64,000 nucleotides of DNA from Pacificispira sp033344895 (GCA_965229685.1 OZ245920.1:3596001-3660000), one strand, 5' to 3'. Positions 43,067-52,553 are shown, numbered from the stretch's first letter. Notes: generated from the sequence alone by a model not told the origin. Numbers and translations: made by a program.

Positions 43067-44356
43067 TTAGGCGGCGGCCTTGGCCAGCGCGCGGTCCAGG
43101 TCGCGGATCAGATCGTCCACGGTTTCCAGTCCGATGGACAGGCGGATCACCTCGGGGCCGGCCCCGGCAGCAACGCGCTGTTCCTCGGTCAATTGATTAT
43201 GCGTCGTAGAGGCCGGATGCAGGATCAGCGATTTTGCATCGCCGATATTGGCCAGATGACTGAACAGTTCCACCGATTCCACCAGTTTCCGGCCCGTCTC
43301 GAACCCGCCCTTCAGGCTGACGGTGAAGACCGCGCCGGGCCCCTTGGGCATGTATTTCCGGGCCAGATCATGGAACGGGCTGGATTTCAGACCGGCATAA
43401 TGCACGGTCTCGATCGCCGGATGACCGTCCAGATACTCGGCCACCGTCTGCGCATTGGCGATGTGACGGTCCATGCGCAGCGGCAGGGTCTCGATCCCCT
43501 GCAGGGTCAGGAAGGCGTTCATCGGCTGCTGCGCCGGGCCGATATCGCGCAGGCCGACCGCGTGGCCATACAGCGTATAGGCCAGATTGCCGAAAGTCTC
43601 GGTGAAGGTCAGGCCATGATATTCCGGCGCCGGTGTCGCGAGGCTGGGGAATTTGTCCGGCTGGTTGAAGTCGAAGCTGTCGCAATCGACCACCGCGCCG
43701 CCCAGGGCCGTCCCCTGCCCGGAAATGAACTTGGTCGTCGAATAGGTGACGATATCCGCGCCGAATTCACCCGGCCGGCACAAATAGGGCGTCGCCATGG
43801 TGTTATCGACGATCAGCGGAATGCCGGCTTCATGCGCGATCGCTGCGACCGGTTCCAGATCGACGATCACGCCGCCGGGATTGGACAGGCATTCAACGAA
43901 GATTGCCTTGGTCTTCGGGCGCAGCGCCTTGCGGAAGTTCTCCGGCGCCGTCGGATCGACGAAATCCACCTGCCAGTCGAACTTCTTGAAGGTATGGCCC
44001 ATCTGCGTGATGGAGCCACCATAGAGCTTGGAGGAGGCAACGACATGATCGCCCGGCCCCATCAGCGGCAGCAGGGCGATGATCTGCGCCGCATGGCCCG
44101 ATGCCGTGGCCGTCGCGCCGATCCCGTTCTCCAGCGCCGCCAGCCGTTCCTCCAGCACCGCGACCGTCGGATTGGTCAGGCGCGAATAGATGAAGCCCGG
44201 TTCCTGCAGATTGAACAGCGATGCGGCATGGTCGGCATTGTCGAAGACATAGGAGGTATTCTGATAGATCGGCACAGCCCGCGCCCCGGTCGCGAGATCC
44301 GGTGCGGCCCCGGCATGCAACGCCAGGGTTTCAAACCCGTAGTCTTCCTTTGCCAT
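43067..44356 (-). CDS. metY: O-acetylhomoserine aminocarboxypropyltransferase/sulfhydrylase
   Basis: A 429-residue PLP enzyme of the Cys/Met metabolism family, which makes homocysteine from O-acetylhomoserine and sulfide. Features are the opening ETLALHAGAAPDLATGARAVPIYQNTSYVFDNADHAASLF, the lysine that binds PLP in YSTTKFISGQGTALGG, the substrate-binding PAPEYHGLTF and the C-terminal LILHPASTTHNQLTEEQ, then IRLSIGLETVDDLIRDLDRAL. The 40-residue insert after the PLP lysine is typical of MetY rather than MetB/MetC. bmt follows downstream. No known SAM riboswitch structure was recognised upstream. Confidence 0.95.
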   Translation of the reverse strand: MAKEDYGFETLALHAGAAPDLATGARAVPIYQNTSYVFDNADHAASLFNLQEPGFIYSRLTNPTVAVLEERLAALENGIGATATASGHAAQIIALLPLMGPGDHVVASSKLYGGSITQMGHTFKKFDWQVDFVDPTAPENFRKALRPKTKAIFVECLSNPGGVIVDLEPVAAIAHEAGIPLIVDNTMATPYLCRPGEFGADIVTYSTTKFISGQGTALGGAVVDCDSFDFNQPDKFPSLATPAPEYHGLTFTETFGNLAYTLYGHAVGLRDIGPAQQPMNAFLTLQGIETLPLRMDRHIANAQTVAEYLDGHPAIETVHYAGLKSSPFHDLARKYMPKGPGAVFTVSLKGGFETGRKLVESVELFSHLANIGDAKSLILHPASTTHNQLTEEQRVAAGAGPEVIRLSIGLETVDDLIRDLDRALAKAAA

Positions 44357-44455
44357 CGCGGAATTCCGTCCGGCCGATAATTTCCAGTTAAGCGGTGTTA
44401 TATAGCCGCCCCCGGCTCCCGTCGAGGGCTGTTTCCAGTCCTGCCCGAACAGGCG

Positions 44456-45499
44456 CTAGAGATGCGATTCCAGATAGGGCAGGCCGAAATCGATGGGCAG
44501 TTCGATCCAGATCGGGAAGTGATCGGACAGTTGCTTGCGGCGGTAATGGTTGCGGTAATAGCTACGCTTGTTGCCGGGAACCGTGCCGTCGGCACGAGTC
44601 AGGCCGGCCTCATAGAACCGGGCGAAATTGGCGTCGGAATAGAAGACTTCGAACAGGTCTAGGACGCCCAGACCGGCGGGCGCGACATTGGTGTCGGCCA
44701 GCAGATAGGCGATCTGGTCGTAATAGCGTGCATCGGCCCCGGCATTGGTCTGCACCAGTTCGTCGCGGCCGACCGGGATCGTGAAGCCGTTCTGCTCCAG
44801 CGCCAGATAGGCGCGGCTGTGCTCGTTGAAGAAATTGAAATCGCCGATCAGGAAGACGTTGCGCGACCAGGTACCGCGATCGGACAAGGCACGCCGCCGC
44901 ATGAACTTGGCCAGCGCCTCGGCCTCGCGCACCCGGTCCGGATCTTCGGCGTCGCCGGTCGCCCAGGCCAGATGCACGGTCGCCAGTTGAAAGTTGAACC
45001 AGCCGGCGGAGAACCCGGCCAGGAAGGGCGTGCGGTCGAACTGGACCGGCGGCTGTTCGGTGCCGTCATCCGGTTCAACCGGCGGGATCACCAACTCCCC
45101 CGCCAGACCGGAAAAGCGCACCTTGCGGGAATCATAGACATAGGCCAGCCGTTCGTCATTGCCGTCCGTACCTTCGGTCACATCGGTCACGACATAGCGC
45201 CACCACGGGCCCATAAGCTTCAGGACCAACTCCAGATCGTCCAGACCGCGCTTCACCTCCTGCACCGCGACGATGTCGAAGGTCGACAGAATCTCGGCGA
45301 TATACCAAAGCGCCTCCTCCGACCGTCCTGTGCCACCGAAATGCTGGATGTTCCAGCTCGCCATCAAAAGCGAGGATTCCAGCGATTTGCGCGGGACACC
45401 CGACGCACCGAGATAGGTCTTGAAATCGCGGATCGTCTCCGCCACCCGCGCCACCGGAAAATCCGGCCCGACGGCAGAGAAATCGTAGCGGAATGTCAT
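44456..45499 (-). CDS. Endonuclease/exonuclease/phosphatase (EEP) family protein
   Basis: A 347-residue EEP-fold protein. The catalytic landmarks are the asparagine in LMASWNIQHFGG, the glutamate in IVAVQEVKRG, the ATVHLAWA strand, the metal/catalytic pair in VFLIGDFNFFNEHS, and the closing histidine in SDHFPIWIEL. Family members cleave nucleic acids or phosphoesters, including sphingomyelin and inositol phosphates, but the substrate here is unknown. There is no signal peptide, so it should be cytoplasmic. It lies about 100 bases upstream of the metY start, same strand, and is unlikely to belong to the methionine operon. Confidence 0.85.
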   Translation of the reverse strand: MTFRYDFSAVGPDFPVARVAETIRDFKTYLGASGVPRKSLESSLLMASWNIQHFGGTGRSEEALWYIAEILSTFDIVAVQEVKRGLDDLELVLKLMGPWWRYVVTDVTEGTDGNDERLAYVYDSRKVRFSGLAGELVIPPVEPDDGTEQPPVQFDRTPFLAGFSAGWFNFQLATVHLAWATGDAEDPDRVREAEALAKFMRRRALSDRGTWSRNVFLIGDFNFFNEHSRAYLALEQNGFTIPVGRDELVQTNAGADARYYDQIAYLLADTNVAPAGLGVLDLFEVFYSDANFARFYEAGLTRADGTVPGNKRSYYRNHYRRKQLSDHFPIWIELPIDFGLPYLESHL

Positions 45500-45568
45500 G
45501 GCCCTTCCCCCTCAATTGCGCATGGGGAACCCTAACACCCTTCGGTAGATTTTTTGTGACTTTCCCGC

Positions 45569-46231
45569 CTAGGCGACGTCGCGCAGGCGCCAGACGCCGG
45601 CATTGCGCAGGTCGGTATCCTCCATCAGGCCGGTCGTCTCGGAAGCGTAGCGCGCGACGCGCTCCATCCCCATGCTGGGCAGATAGAAGCGGCCGGGATC
45701 ACCGATCAGCACGGTGCGGCCCAGAACCTCGAGTTCGCGCAGCCAGGGCAGGACCAGATCGGCCAGACCCTTGTCATAGAAGACATCGCCGATCAGCACG
45801 ACCTCGAAATCAGGATCGGTGCTGCCGATCACATCCTCGGTCAGGATATCCAGATGAACATCGTTCAGTTCCGCGTTCAGACGCATCGCCTCGGCCGCGA
45901 CCGGGTCGATATCGGCGGCGATCACGTCGAAAGCGCCAGCCATCGCGGCCGCGATCGCAACCATGCCGGAGCCGGCACCGAAATCCAGCACCTTGCGGCC
46001 ACGTACGACCGACGGGTTGTCCAGCAGATAGCGGCCCAACGCCTGTCCGCCGGCCCAGGCAAAGGCCCAGTACGGCGTGCCGATGCCCAGCGCGTCCAGC
46101 TCATCCTCACCCATGCGGTAGAGCGGCACATCGTCCTGCGCCAGATACAGTTTCATTTCGGGCAGAAGGCGCGGCGAGACCGCGCGGGTATTATCCAGAA
46201 TCAGGTCGGCCGCTCCGACCTCCGCAATCAT
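45569..46231 (-). CDS. SAM-dependent methyltransferase, ETF-beta lysine methyltransferase-like
   Basis: A 220-residue seven-beta-strand methyltransferase. The SAM-binding motif is VLDFGAGSGMVAIAAAMAGAFDVIAADIDP (motif I), EDVIGSTDPDFEVVLIGDVFYDKGL resembles the DxFY catalytic strand of METTL20/ETFBKMT, and APYWAFAWAGGQALGRYLLD lies upstream. In alphaproteobacteria relatives methylate lysines of electron-transfer-flavoprotein beta and ribosomal protein L7/L12. Which applies here is unknown. The ATG at 46231 shares one base with the ubiA stop (TGATG), so it is coupled to ubiA. A GTG one codon earlier is also possible. Confidence 0.83.
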   Translation of the reverse strand: MIAEVGAADLILDNTRAVSPRLLPEMKLYLAQDDVPLYRMGEDELDALGIGTPYWAFAWAGGQALGRYLLDNPSVVRGRKVLDFGAGSGMVAIAAAMAGAFDVIAADIDPVAAEAMRLNAELNDVHLDILTEDVIGSTDPDFEVVLIGDVFYDKGLADLVLPWLRELEVLGRTVLIGDPGRFYLPSMGMERVARYASETTGLMEDTDLRNAGVWRLRDVA

Positions 46232-47193
46232 CACAGGGTAACTCCTCCAAGCGCCAAGGCCACCGTGATCAGCATCCCGGCATGCCGATTGCCCTTGAAA
46301 TGCTTGATCAGGTTCTTCGGATTGTCGAATTCCAGGGTCTTGAGCTGCCAGAGGAAATGCCCGGCAGCGGCGGCGAGACCGACCCAGAACAGCGGGCCCG
46401 CCACGCCATGCATCCAGGCGGCACTGGCGACCAGGGCCAGGGTCAGGGCCATGAAACCGCCAATGATCGGGCGCGTCCGGTCGCCGAATTTCAGCGCCGT
46501 CGACTTCACCCCGATCAGGATGTCGTCATCCTTGTCCTGATGGGCGTAGATCGTGTCGTAGGACATGGTCCAGCAGAATCCGGCGGCATAGAGAACCAGA
46601 ATCTGTGGCGCGATCTGCCCCATCAGCAACGCGCCCGCGACCAGCACACCCCAGTTGAAGGCAATGCCCAGAAAGGCCTGCGGAAAATAGGTATAGCGCT
46701 TCATGAACGGGTAGATCGCGACCACGGCCAGCGAGGCGATGGCAACGATGATGGCCTCCCAGGTAAACTGGCTGAGCACCGCAAGGCCGACCAGCGACTG
46801 CAGCACGATGAAGGCCAGGGCCTGTTTCACGCTGACCTGGCCGGACGGGATCGGCCGTGTCGCGGTACGTGCCACCTTGCCGTCGATGTCACGATCGGTG
46901 ATGTCGTTCCAGGTACAGCCCGCGCCGCGCATCGCCGTCGCGCCGATGCCGAACAGCACGCCGTACCAGATCAGCATCCAGACCGGCTCGCCCGAGCCGT
47001 GCCCGGCCATGGCAACGCCCCACCAGCAAGGCAGCAGCAGGAGCCAGGTGCCGATCGGCCGGTCCCAGCGGGCGAGCCGCGCATAGGGTCGGACCGGGCC
47101 GGGCAACCAGCGGTCGACCCAGTTACCGGCGATGATGTCGCTTCGGTCCCGGCGGGCCGGGTCTTCATTCGACGGACTGTTGGCAGGGCTCAT
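46231..47193 (-). CDS. ubiA: 4-hydroxybenzoate octaprenyltransferase
   Basis: A 320-residue prenyltransferase that joins the polyprenyl tail to 4-hydroxybenzoate in ubiquinone synthesis. It has about eight membrane helices. The two aspartate-rich substrate motifs are NDITDRDID near residue 100 and DTIYAHQDKDDD near residue 215. The opening RPYARLARWDRPIGTWLLLLPCWWGVAMA is a family marker. The ATG at 47193 follows AAGGAA at about eleven bases; an upstream ATG at 47250 overlaps the divergent rsmE start. An ETF-beta-type methyltransferase gene is coupled downstream. Confidence 0.96.
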   Translation of the reverse strand: MSPANSPSNEDPARRDRSDIIAGNWVDRWLPGPVRPYARLARWDRPIGTWLLLLPCWWGVAMAGHGSGEPVWMLIWYGVLFGIGATAMRGAGCTWNDITDRDIDGKVARTATRPIPSGQVSVKQALAFIVLQSLVGLAVLSQFTWEAIIVAIASLAVVAIYPFMKRYTYFPQAFLGIAFNWGVLVAGALLMGQIAPQILVLYAAGFCWTMSYDTIYAHQDKDDDILIGVKSTALKFGDRTRPIIGGFMALTLALVASAAWMHGVAGPLFWVGLAAAAGHFLWQLKTLEFDNPKNLIKHFKGNRHAGMLITVALALGGVTL

Positions 47194-47242
47194 CGCAAAG
47201 GCTTCCTTGAACTCGGATGCGAAGGCGAGAATAGTGTCCGGC

Positions 47243-47992
47243 ATGGCCACCGCAACCCGTCTTTTCGTCGCGCAGGACCTGACCCAGGGAAGCCCGGTTC
47301 AGGCGACCCCGGATCAAGCCCATTACCTGAGCCGCGTATTGCGCCTGACCGAAGGTGCCACGCTGGTCCTGTTCAACGGCCGCGATGGCGAATGGACGGG
47401 CGAACTGACGGCGGTCGGCAAGACGAAGGCGGAAATCGTCCTCAGGGAATGTCGGCGCCCACAGGTCGCTTCGCCGGATCTCTGGCTGGCCTTCGCGCCG
47501 GTTAAGAAGACCCAGACCGATTTCATCGTCCAGAAGGCGACGGAACTGGGCGTGTCCCGCCTGATCCCGATCATCACCGACCGCACCCAGTCGGAACGGG
47601 TGAAGACCGAACGCCTGCAGGCCACCGCCGTTGAGGCTGCCGAACAAAGCGAGCGGCTGGACGTGCCCGCCGTATCCGATCCGGTCAAACTGACCGATCT
47701 GATCCGGGATTGGCCGGTCGACCGGGCGCTTTTTTTATGTGCCGAAGCCGGTGACGTTGTCCCGATTGCTTCCGCAGCAACGGCGGAAACCCGCGGTTCT
47801 GTCGGATTTGTGACCGGACCGGAGGGCGGTTTTTCCGTGGCGGAACTTGACTTCATGCATCGCTCGCCTTTAGTCCAAGCCGTCGGTCTCGGCCCGCGAA
47901 TCCTGCGAGCGGAGACGGCGGCAGTGGCGGCCCTGGCCGTCTGGCAGGCCGTTGTGGGGGATGGGTCGACACGCCCCGAACCACGCGGGTGA
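47243..47992 (+). CDS. rsmE: 16S rRNA m3U1498 methyltransferase
   Basis: A 249-residue SPOUT-fold RsmE, which methylates U1498 of 16S rRNA. The N-terminal PUA-like domain (residues about 5-75, RLFVAQDLTQG, HYLSRVLRLTEGATLVLFNGRDGEW) is followed by the knotted SAM-binding domain with FAPVKKTQTDFIVQKATELGVSRLIPIITDRTQSERV and the terminal signatures GPEGGFSVAELDF and LGPRILRAETAAVAAL. All are normal. It is divergent from ubiA across 49 bases. gshA starts 52 bases after its stop. Confidence 0.97.
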   Translation: MATATRLFVAQDLTQGSPVQATPDQAHYLSRVLRLTEGATLVLFNGRDGEWTGELTAVGKTKAEIVLRECRRPQVASPDLWLAFAPVKKTQTDFIVQKATELGVSRLIPIITDRTQSERVKTERLQATAVEAAEQSERLDVPAVSDPVKLTDLIRDWPVDRALFLCAEAGDVVPIASAATAETRGSVGFVTGPEGGFSVAELDFMHRSPLVQAVGLGPRILRAETAAVAALAVWQAVVGDGSTRPEPRG

Positions 47993-48044
47993 ACGAAGCT
48001 CAAGGCCCGTTGATAAGGGCCGCCATAGTGAGGAACGCTTTTTT

Positions 48045-49415
48045 ATGTCGTCCCCCGCCGCCACCGACGAAACCGTCATCGATTCCAAGGACCAGTTGAT
48101 CGCCTATATCGCGTCGGGCGCCAAATCGCGCGACAAGTGGCGTGTCGGGACGGAGCACGAGAAGTTTCTGTATTGCGCCGATTCCATGCGGCCGCTGGCC
48201 TATGACGGCACGCCGGGCGTCAAGGGCCTGCTGGAAAGCCTTGCCGGGCCGGACTGGGAACCGGTTTTCGAGAAGGGCAACATCATTGCCCTCAAAGGCC
48301 GGGACGGCGCCTCCGTGACCCTGGAACCGGGTGGGCAGCTGGAACTGTCCGGCGCGGCGCTGGAAAACATTCACCAGACCTGCAGTGAGGTGCACCGCCA
48401 CCTGCACCAGGTGGTCGAGGCCTGTAATGAGGTCGGCGCCGGCACTGTCGGCCTGGGGTTCAACCCGATCTGGAAGCGCGACGACATCCACTGGATGCCC
48501 AAGGGTCGCTACAAGATCATGAAGGAATACATGCCCAAAAAGGGCAATCTGGGCCTCGACATGATGTGCCGGACCTGCACGGTTCAGGTCAATCTCGACT
48601 TCGAATCCGAAGCGGACATGATCGAGAAAATGCGCATTTCGCTGGCGCTGCAGCCGATGGCGACGGCCCTGTTCGCGAATTCGCCCTTTACCGAAGGCAA
48701 GCCCAACGGTTTCCTGTCCTATCGCAGCCATATCTGGACCGATACCGACCCCGACCGCTGCGGCATGCTGCCCTTCGTTTTCGAAGACGGTTTCGGCTAC
48801 GAGCGCTGGGTCGATTATCTGCTCGATGTGCCGATGTATTTCGTCTATCGCGACGGCGTCTATCACGACGTTTCCGGCAAGAGCTTCCGCGATTACATGG
48901 CCGGCACGCTGGAAGGGTTCGAAGGCAAGAAGCCGACGATGACCGACTGGTCCGATCACATGACCACCGCCTTCCCGGAAGTCCGGCTGAAGAAATTCAT
49001 CGAGATGCGTGGCGCCGACGGCGGGCCATGGGGGAATCTCTGCGCCCTGCCCTCGCTCTGGGTCGGCCTTCTGTACGACGCCCAGGCACAGTCGGAAGCG
49101 GCCGAACTGATCGCCGACTGGAGCATCGACGAGATCACCGCGCTACGCGACGGCGTGCCCAGGACGGCCCTGAAAACCCCCTTCCGGGACGGAACCGTAC
49201 GCGATATCGCACGGGAGGTTCTGAAGATCTGCCGGGGCGGGCTGGAACGCCGCGCGCGGCTGAGCCCGACCTCCGGCCTGGACGAAACGCACTACATCAA
49301 ACCGTTGGAATCCATCGTCGAGTCCGGCAAGACCCTGGCCGAGGATCTGCTGGACGCTTACGCAACCCGCTGGAACGAAAAGATCGATCCGATCTATGAA
49401 GAGTGCAAATACTGA
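48045..49415 (+). CDS. gshA: Glutamate-cysteine ligase (plant/alphaproteobacterial type)
   Basis: A 456-residue enzyme that couples glutamate and cysteine as the first step of glutathione synthesis. It belongs to the GCS2/plant-type group, not the enteric type. Key segments are WRVGTEHEKFLY, the glutamate-site LKGRDGASVTLEPGGQLELSGA, WMPKGRYKIMKEYMPKKG, NLGLDMMCRTCTVQVNLDFES and the substrate-binding MRGADGGPWGNLCALPSLWVGLLYD. The ATG at 48045 follows GAGGAA. Glutathione made here is the cofactor of FrmA and FghA in the same window. A PAS_5 gene follows. Confidence 0.95.
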   Translation: MSSPAATDETVIDSKDQLIAYIASGAKSRDKWRVGTEHEKFLYCADSMRPLAYDGTPGVKGLLESLAGPDWEPVFEKGNIIALKGRDGASVTLEPGGQLELSGAALENIHQTCSEVHRHLHQVVEACNEVGAGTVGLGFNPIWKRDDIHWMPKGRYKIMKEYMPKKGNLGLDMMCRTCTVQVNLDFESEADMIEKMRISLALQPMATALFANSPFTEGKPNGFLSYRSHIWTDTDPDRCGMLPFVFEDGFGYERWVDYLLDVPMYFVYRDGVYHDVSGKSFRDYMAGTLEGFEGKKPTMTDWSDHMTTAFPEVRLKKFIEMRGADGGPWGNLCALPSLWVGLLYDAQAQSEAAELIADWSIDEITALRDGVPRTALKTPFRDGTVRDIAREVLKICRGGLERRARLSPTSGLDETHYIKPLESIVESGKTLAEDLLDAYATRWNEKIDPIYEECKY

Positions 49416-49483
49416 TCCGTTAACTCTAGCGGAAGGTTTTGCCACTAGACTTTCGTCCCGGAAACGGTCGAGGCCTGATATCA

Positions 49484-49987
49484 ATGGGACGGGCGATCCA
49501 GCCGGGGTTTGAGTACGGGACGGCATTCCTCACAGATTGCGGCGACGACATCCGTGAAATCTACCGGTACTGGGACGCCCGACGGGGAACGCGGCGCAGT
49601 CCCGCCCGCACGGATATTGATCCGCTCGACTTCCACCGGCTGCTTCCGGGCGTCACCCTGCTGAACGTTGTCTCGACGGACCCGCTCGACCTGCAATACA
49701 AGGTCGTCGGTACGCGAGAGGTCGCATTTCGAGGGCGCGATCCGACCGGGTTGACGGTTTCCGAGGCCTTTCACGGCCCCAGTCCGGAAAACGCCTTGCG
49801 AAGCTACGGTTCCGTGATCGAACAGCATGAACCGCTGTTCCGCCGCGACACCCTGCTCAGCCGGTCGGGCAACATGGTTCGGGAAGAACGCATATTCCTT
49901 CCGCTGTCAGCGGATGGCGAGACGGTCGACCAGATCCTGCTCTATGCCTCGGACCACAAGGACACGGCCGGCACCTTCGGACCCTAG
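49484..49987 (+). CDS. PAS_5 (DUF1457) domain protein
   Basis: A 167-residue protein with one PAS_5-type domain. The pattern REIYRYWDARRGTRRSPARTDIDPLDFHRLLPGVTLLNVVSTDPLDLQYKVVGTREV is characteristic of this alphaproteobacterial family, with RRDTLLSRSGNMVREERIFLPLSADGETVDQILLYASDH following. PAS_5 proteins are single-domain, of unknown signalling role, and lack an attached kinase. The ATG at 49484 follows GAGG; a TTG 15 codons earlier is possible. The 3' end overlaps cydB, on the opposite strand, by four bases. Confidence 0.85.
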   Translation: MGRAIQPGFEYGTAFLTDCGDDIREIYRYWDARRGTRRSPARTDIDPLDFHRLLPGVTLLNVVSTDPLDLQYKVVGTREVAFRGRDPTGLTVSEAFHGPSPENALRSYGSVIEQHEPLFRRDTLLSRSGNMVREERIFLPLSADGETVDQILLYASDHKDTAGTFGP

Positions 49988-50994
49988 TCGTAGCGCAACT
50001 CCGTCGCCTTGCCGCGAAACACCGTGTAGGCGAAGACCGTGTAGACCCCGATGATCGGCAGGACAAAACCCGTTCCGACCAGGATCAGCAGAAGACTTTC
50101 GGACGCCGCCGCCGATTCATAGATCGTCAACTGCTCCGGCACGACGTAGGGATAGAAGGAATAGGCCAGCCCCGCGAAGCCAAGCAGAAAGATTCCAGCC
50201 ATCAGCACCATCGGCAGCCAGCAGAGCCGATCTTCGGGCCGCGGCATCCGGCTGAGGCAAATCCAGAGGATCAGGAACAGAATTCCCGCCCCGATCGGCA
50301 GCGGCGCCAGATAGGCGATTTCAGGCAGGATGAACCACTTGTCGAAAATGCGCGGACTGACCAGAGGGCTGGCCAGTGAAATCGATGCCATCCCCAGTGC
50401 CGTCAGCATCAGGGCACCCTTTGCCCAGCGGATCGCCTTGCGCTGCAGTGCCTCCTCGGTCTTGTAAATCAGCCAGCACGCGCCGATGGCGACATAGGCA
50501 CTGGCAAGACACAAGGCGATCAGCATGGCAAAGGCTACGTTCGCCGCCGTCCATTCCAGCCCCATGACATACAGCCCCAACATGAACCCCTGGGACAGCG
50601 CGGTCATGAGAGAACCGGTGAAAAACAACCGGTTCCAGAGTGCCTTGTGCGGCGGCGACACCTTGGCCCGGAATTCAAAGGCGACGCCGCGCAGGATCAA
50701 CCCCACCAGCATCACCGCGACAGGCAGGTATAGCGCGGTCAGTATCGTGCCATGGGCGACGGGGAACGCGACCAGCAGCAGCCCGACCGCAAGCACCAGC
50801 CAGGTCTCATTGGCATCCCAGAACGGGCCGATGGAGGCCACCATGCGGTCCTGCTGTGCCGGGTCGCCCGCCGGCATCAGAATTCCGATGCCGAGATCAT
50901 AGCCATCCAGGATGACGTAAATCAGGATCGACAGGCCCATAAGGCCGGCGAACACGACGGGAAGCCAAGCGGTCGGATCATCGAAAAAGGTCAT
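49984..50994 (-). CDS. cydB: Cytochrome d ubiquinol oxidase subunit II
   Basis: A 336-residue integral-membrane subunit of a bd-type quinol oxidase. The family signatures are LDGYDLGIGILMP at residues about 30-42, then FWDANETWLVLAVGLLLVAFPVAHG, and FYPYVVPEQLTIYESAAA near the C-terminal part. About eight hydrophobic helices are visible. It lies six bases after cydA and completes the oxidase. No small cydX or cydDC genes were seen beside it, which fits the CIO-type arrangement. Confidence 0.94.
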   Translation of the reverse strand: MTFFDDPTAWLPVVFAGLMGLSILIYVILDGYDLGIGILMPAGDPAQQDRMVASIGPFWDANETWLVLAVGLLLVAFPVAHGTILTALYLPVAVMLVGLILRGVAFEFRAKVSPPHKALWNRLFFTGSLMTALSQGFMLGLYVMGLEWTAANVAFAMLIALCLASAYVAIGACWLIYKTEEALQRKAIRWAKGALMLTALGMASISLASPLVSPRIFDKWFILPEIAYLAPLPIGAGILFLILWICLSRMPRPEDRLCWLPMVLMAGIFLLGFAGLAYSFYPYVVPEQLTIYESAAASESLLLILVGTGFVLPIIGVYTVFAYTVFRGKATELRYD

Positions 50995-51000
50995 TTCCCC

Positions 51001-52371
51001 TCACTCCGCCGGTTGTTTCAGGCCCGCGGGCTCTTCACCCGCCCCCGGTTCCTGGGTGCCGCCTCTTGCCGCCTTCGCGGACAGGCCGAACAAGGTGGCG
51101 ATATAGACCGCGGTCAGGCCCGCATAGGCGACCAGATAAATCGCGAGGGTCGTGCCGATCATGCCCCCGGCGACATCGGACGCCGCTTCTTCGGTTGTCA
51201 GAACGCCGGTCACCAGCCACGGCTGACGGCCGATCTCCGTCGTGTACCAGCCAGCCAGCGTGGCGCCCCAGCCTGAGAAGGTCATCGCCACCAAGGTCCA
51301 GCTCAGCGTCCGACCCGGCGCGCGACCGCCGCGGCACCGCCAGGCAGCCCACCAGGACACGGCCAGCATCAGCACGCCGACACCGACCATGATGCGGAAG
51401 GCGAAGAAAACCGGGGCGACCGGCGGGTGTTCCACCGTACCATCCTCGGCAACGAAATCGTTCAGCCCCGGAACCTCCCCTTCCGCCATATGGCTCAGGA
51501 TCCAGCTGGCGCCGTCGGGAATCTCGATCGTGTACCGGTTTTCGCGCACCGTTTCATCGGGCAGACCGAACAGGACCAGCGGCACGTTGCCCCGCGTGTC
51601 CCAGTTCGCTTCCATCGCCGCGACCTTGGCGGGCTGATGTTCCAACGTATTCAGACCATGCAGATCGCCGGCGAGGATCTGGACCGGGATCAGCACCGCG
51701 GCAATTCCGATCCCGGTCTTCAGGGCGGCGCGGTTGCCCGCCCCGGTGTCGCCGCGCAGATGCCTGTAAGCCGACAGACCGGCGATCAGGAACGCCGCCG
51801 TCAGGCCCGAGGCCAGCAGCATATGCGCCAGGCGATACGGCATGGATGGGTTGAAGACAATGGCCAGCCAGTCGGTTGCGTGGGCCACACCGTCCCGCAT
51901 CTCGAACCCGGTCGGTGTGTGCATCCAGGAATTCAGAACCAGAATCCAGAAGGCGGAAACGGTCGTCCCGAAGGCGACGAGGAATGTGGCGAGCGTGTGG
52001 ACGCGCCCGGAGACCCGCCGAAACCCGAACAGCATGATGCCCAGGAACACCGCCTCCAGGAAAAAGGCGGTCAGGATCTCATAGGCCAGGAGCGGCCCGG
52101 CGATATTGCCGACCACTTCCATGTATCCGGGCCAGTTGGTGCCGAACTGGAAACTCATCGTGATGCCGGAGACCACCCCCATGGCGAAGGACAGGGCAAA
52201 GATCTTTACCCAGAAGAAATAGGCCTCCATCCACTTCTCGTCGCCGGTTCGGGCATAGGACAGCTTGAAATAGAGCAGTATCCAGCCAAGCGCGATCGTG
52301 ATCGTCGGGAACAGGATGTGGAAAGAAATGTTCGCGCCGAACTGAATACGGGCCAGCAGCAGGGCATCCAT
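51001..52371 (-). CDS. cydA: Cytochrome ubiquinol oxidase subunit I (CIO-type, short Q-loop)
   Basis: A 456-residue CydA, shorter than the 522-residue E. coli form. The haem ligand H18 sits in FGANISFHILFPTITIALGW, and a second histidine lies in YRLAHMLLASG. The GRQPW motif is in TTEIGRQPWLVTGVL. The quinol loop between helices VI and VII is short, and the QPAKVAAMEANWDTRGNVPL segment is typical of cyanide-insensitive CioA enzymes. The complex oxidises quinol and reduces oxygen to water under low oxygen or stress. Start codon is clear from the family N-terminus. cydB follows directly. Confidence 0.92.
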   Translation of the reverse strand: MDALLLARIQFGANISFHILFPTITIALGWILLYFKLSYARTGDEKWMEAYFFWVKIFALSFAMGVVSGITMSFQFGTNWPGYMEVVGNIAGPLLAYEILTAFFLEAVFLGIMLFGFRRVSGRVHTLATFLVAFGTTVSAFWILVLNSWMHTPTGFEMRDGVAHATDWLAIVFNPSMPYRLAHMLLASGLTAAFLIAGLSAYRHLRGDTGAGNRAALKTGIGIAAVLIPVQILAGDLHGLNTLEHQPAKVAAMEANWDTRGNVPLVLFGLPDETVRENRYTIEIPDGASWILSHMAEGEVPGLNDFVAEDGTVEHPPVAPVFFAFRIMVGVGVLMLAVSWWAAWRCRGGRAPGRTLSWTLVAMTFSGWGATLAGWYTTEIGRQPWLVTGVLTTEEAASDVAGGMIGTTLAIYLVAYAGLTAVYIATLFGLSAKAARGGTQEPGAGEEPAGLKQPAE

Positions 52372-52553
52372 CTCGGTCTCCTGATGTCATCCTTGCGATG
52401 ACCACAACATTAGCGCGTTCAACCGGAAAGACATCAGGTCAGCCTGACGCGGGACATCCGGTCGCAGATAATCAATTCGCCTAACAGAATTTTAACCTGA
52501 TTTCCGCTACCCTTTCCCGACCCGACTTGCAGGGGCTTTTGGAGTTAGGTGGA

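Noticed and set aside
44357..44455. Possible SAM riboswitch upstream of metY
   Set aside because: Only a weak GCGG-N10-CCGC stem was found, and no SAM-II core or pseudoknot pattern is present.
45493..47505. 670-codon plus-strand open frame opposite the methyltransferase and ubiA genes
   Set aside because: Arginine/proline-rich mirror of two solid genes; no ribosome binding site or domain.
49416..49440. Terminator after gshA (CCG...CGG followed by TTTT)
   Set aside because: The stem is about four base pairs with a large loop, too weak to call.
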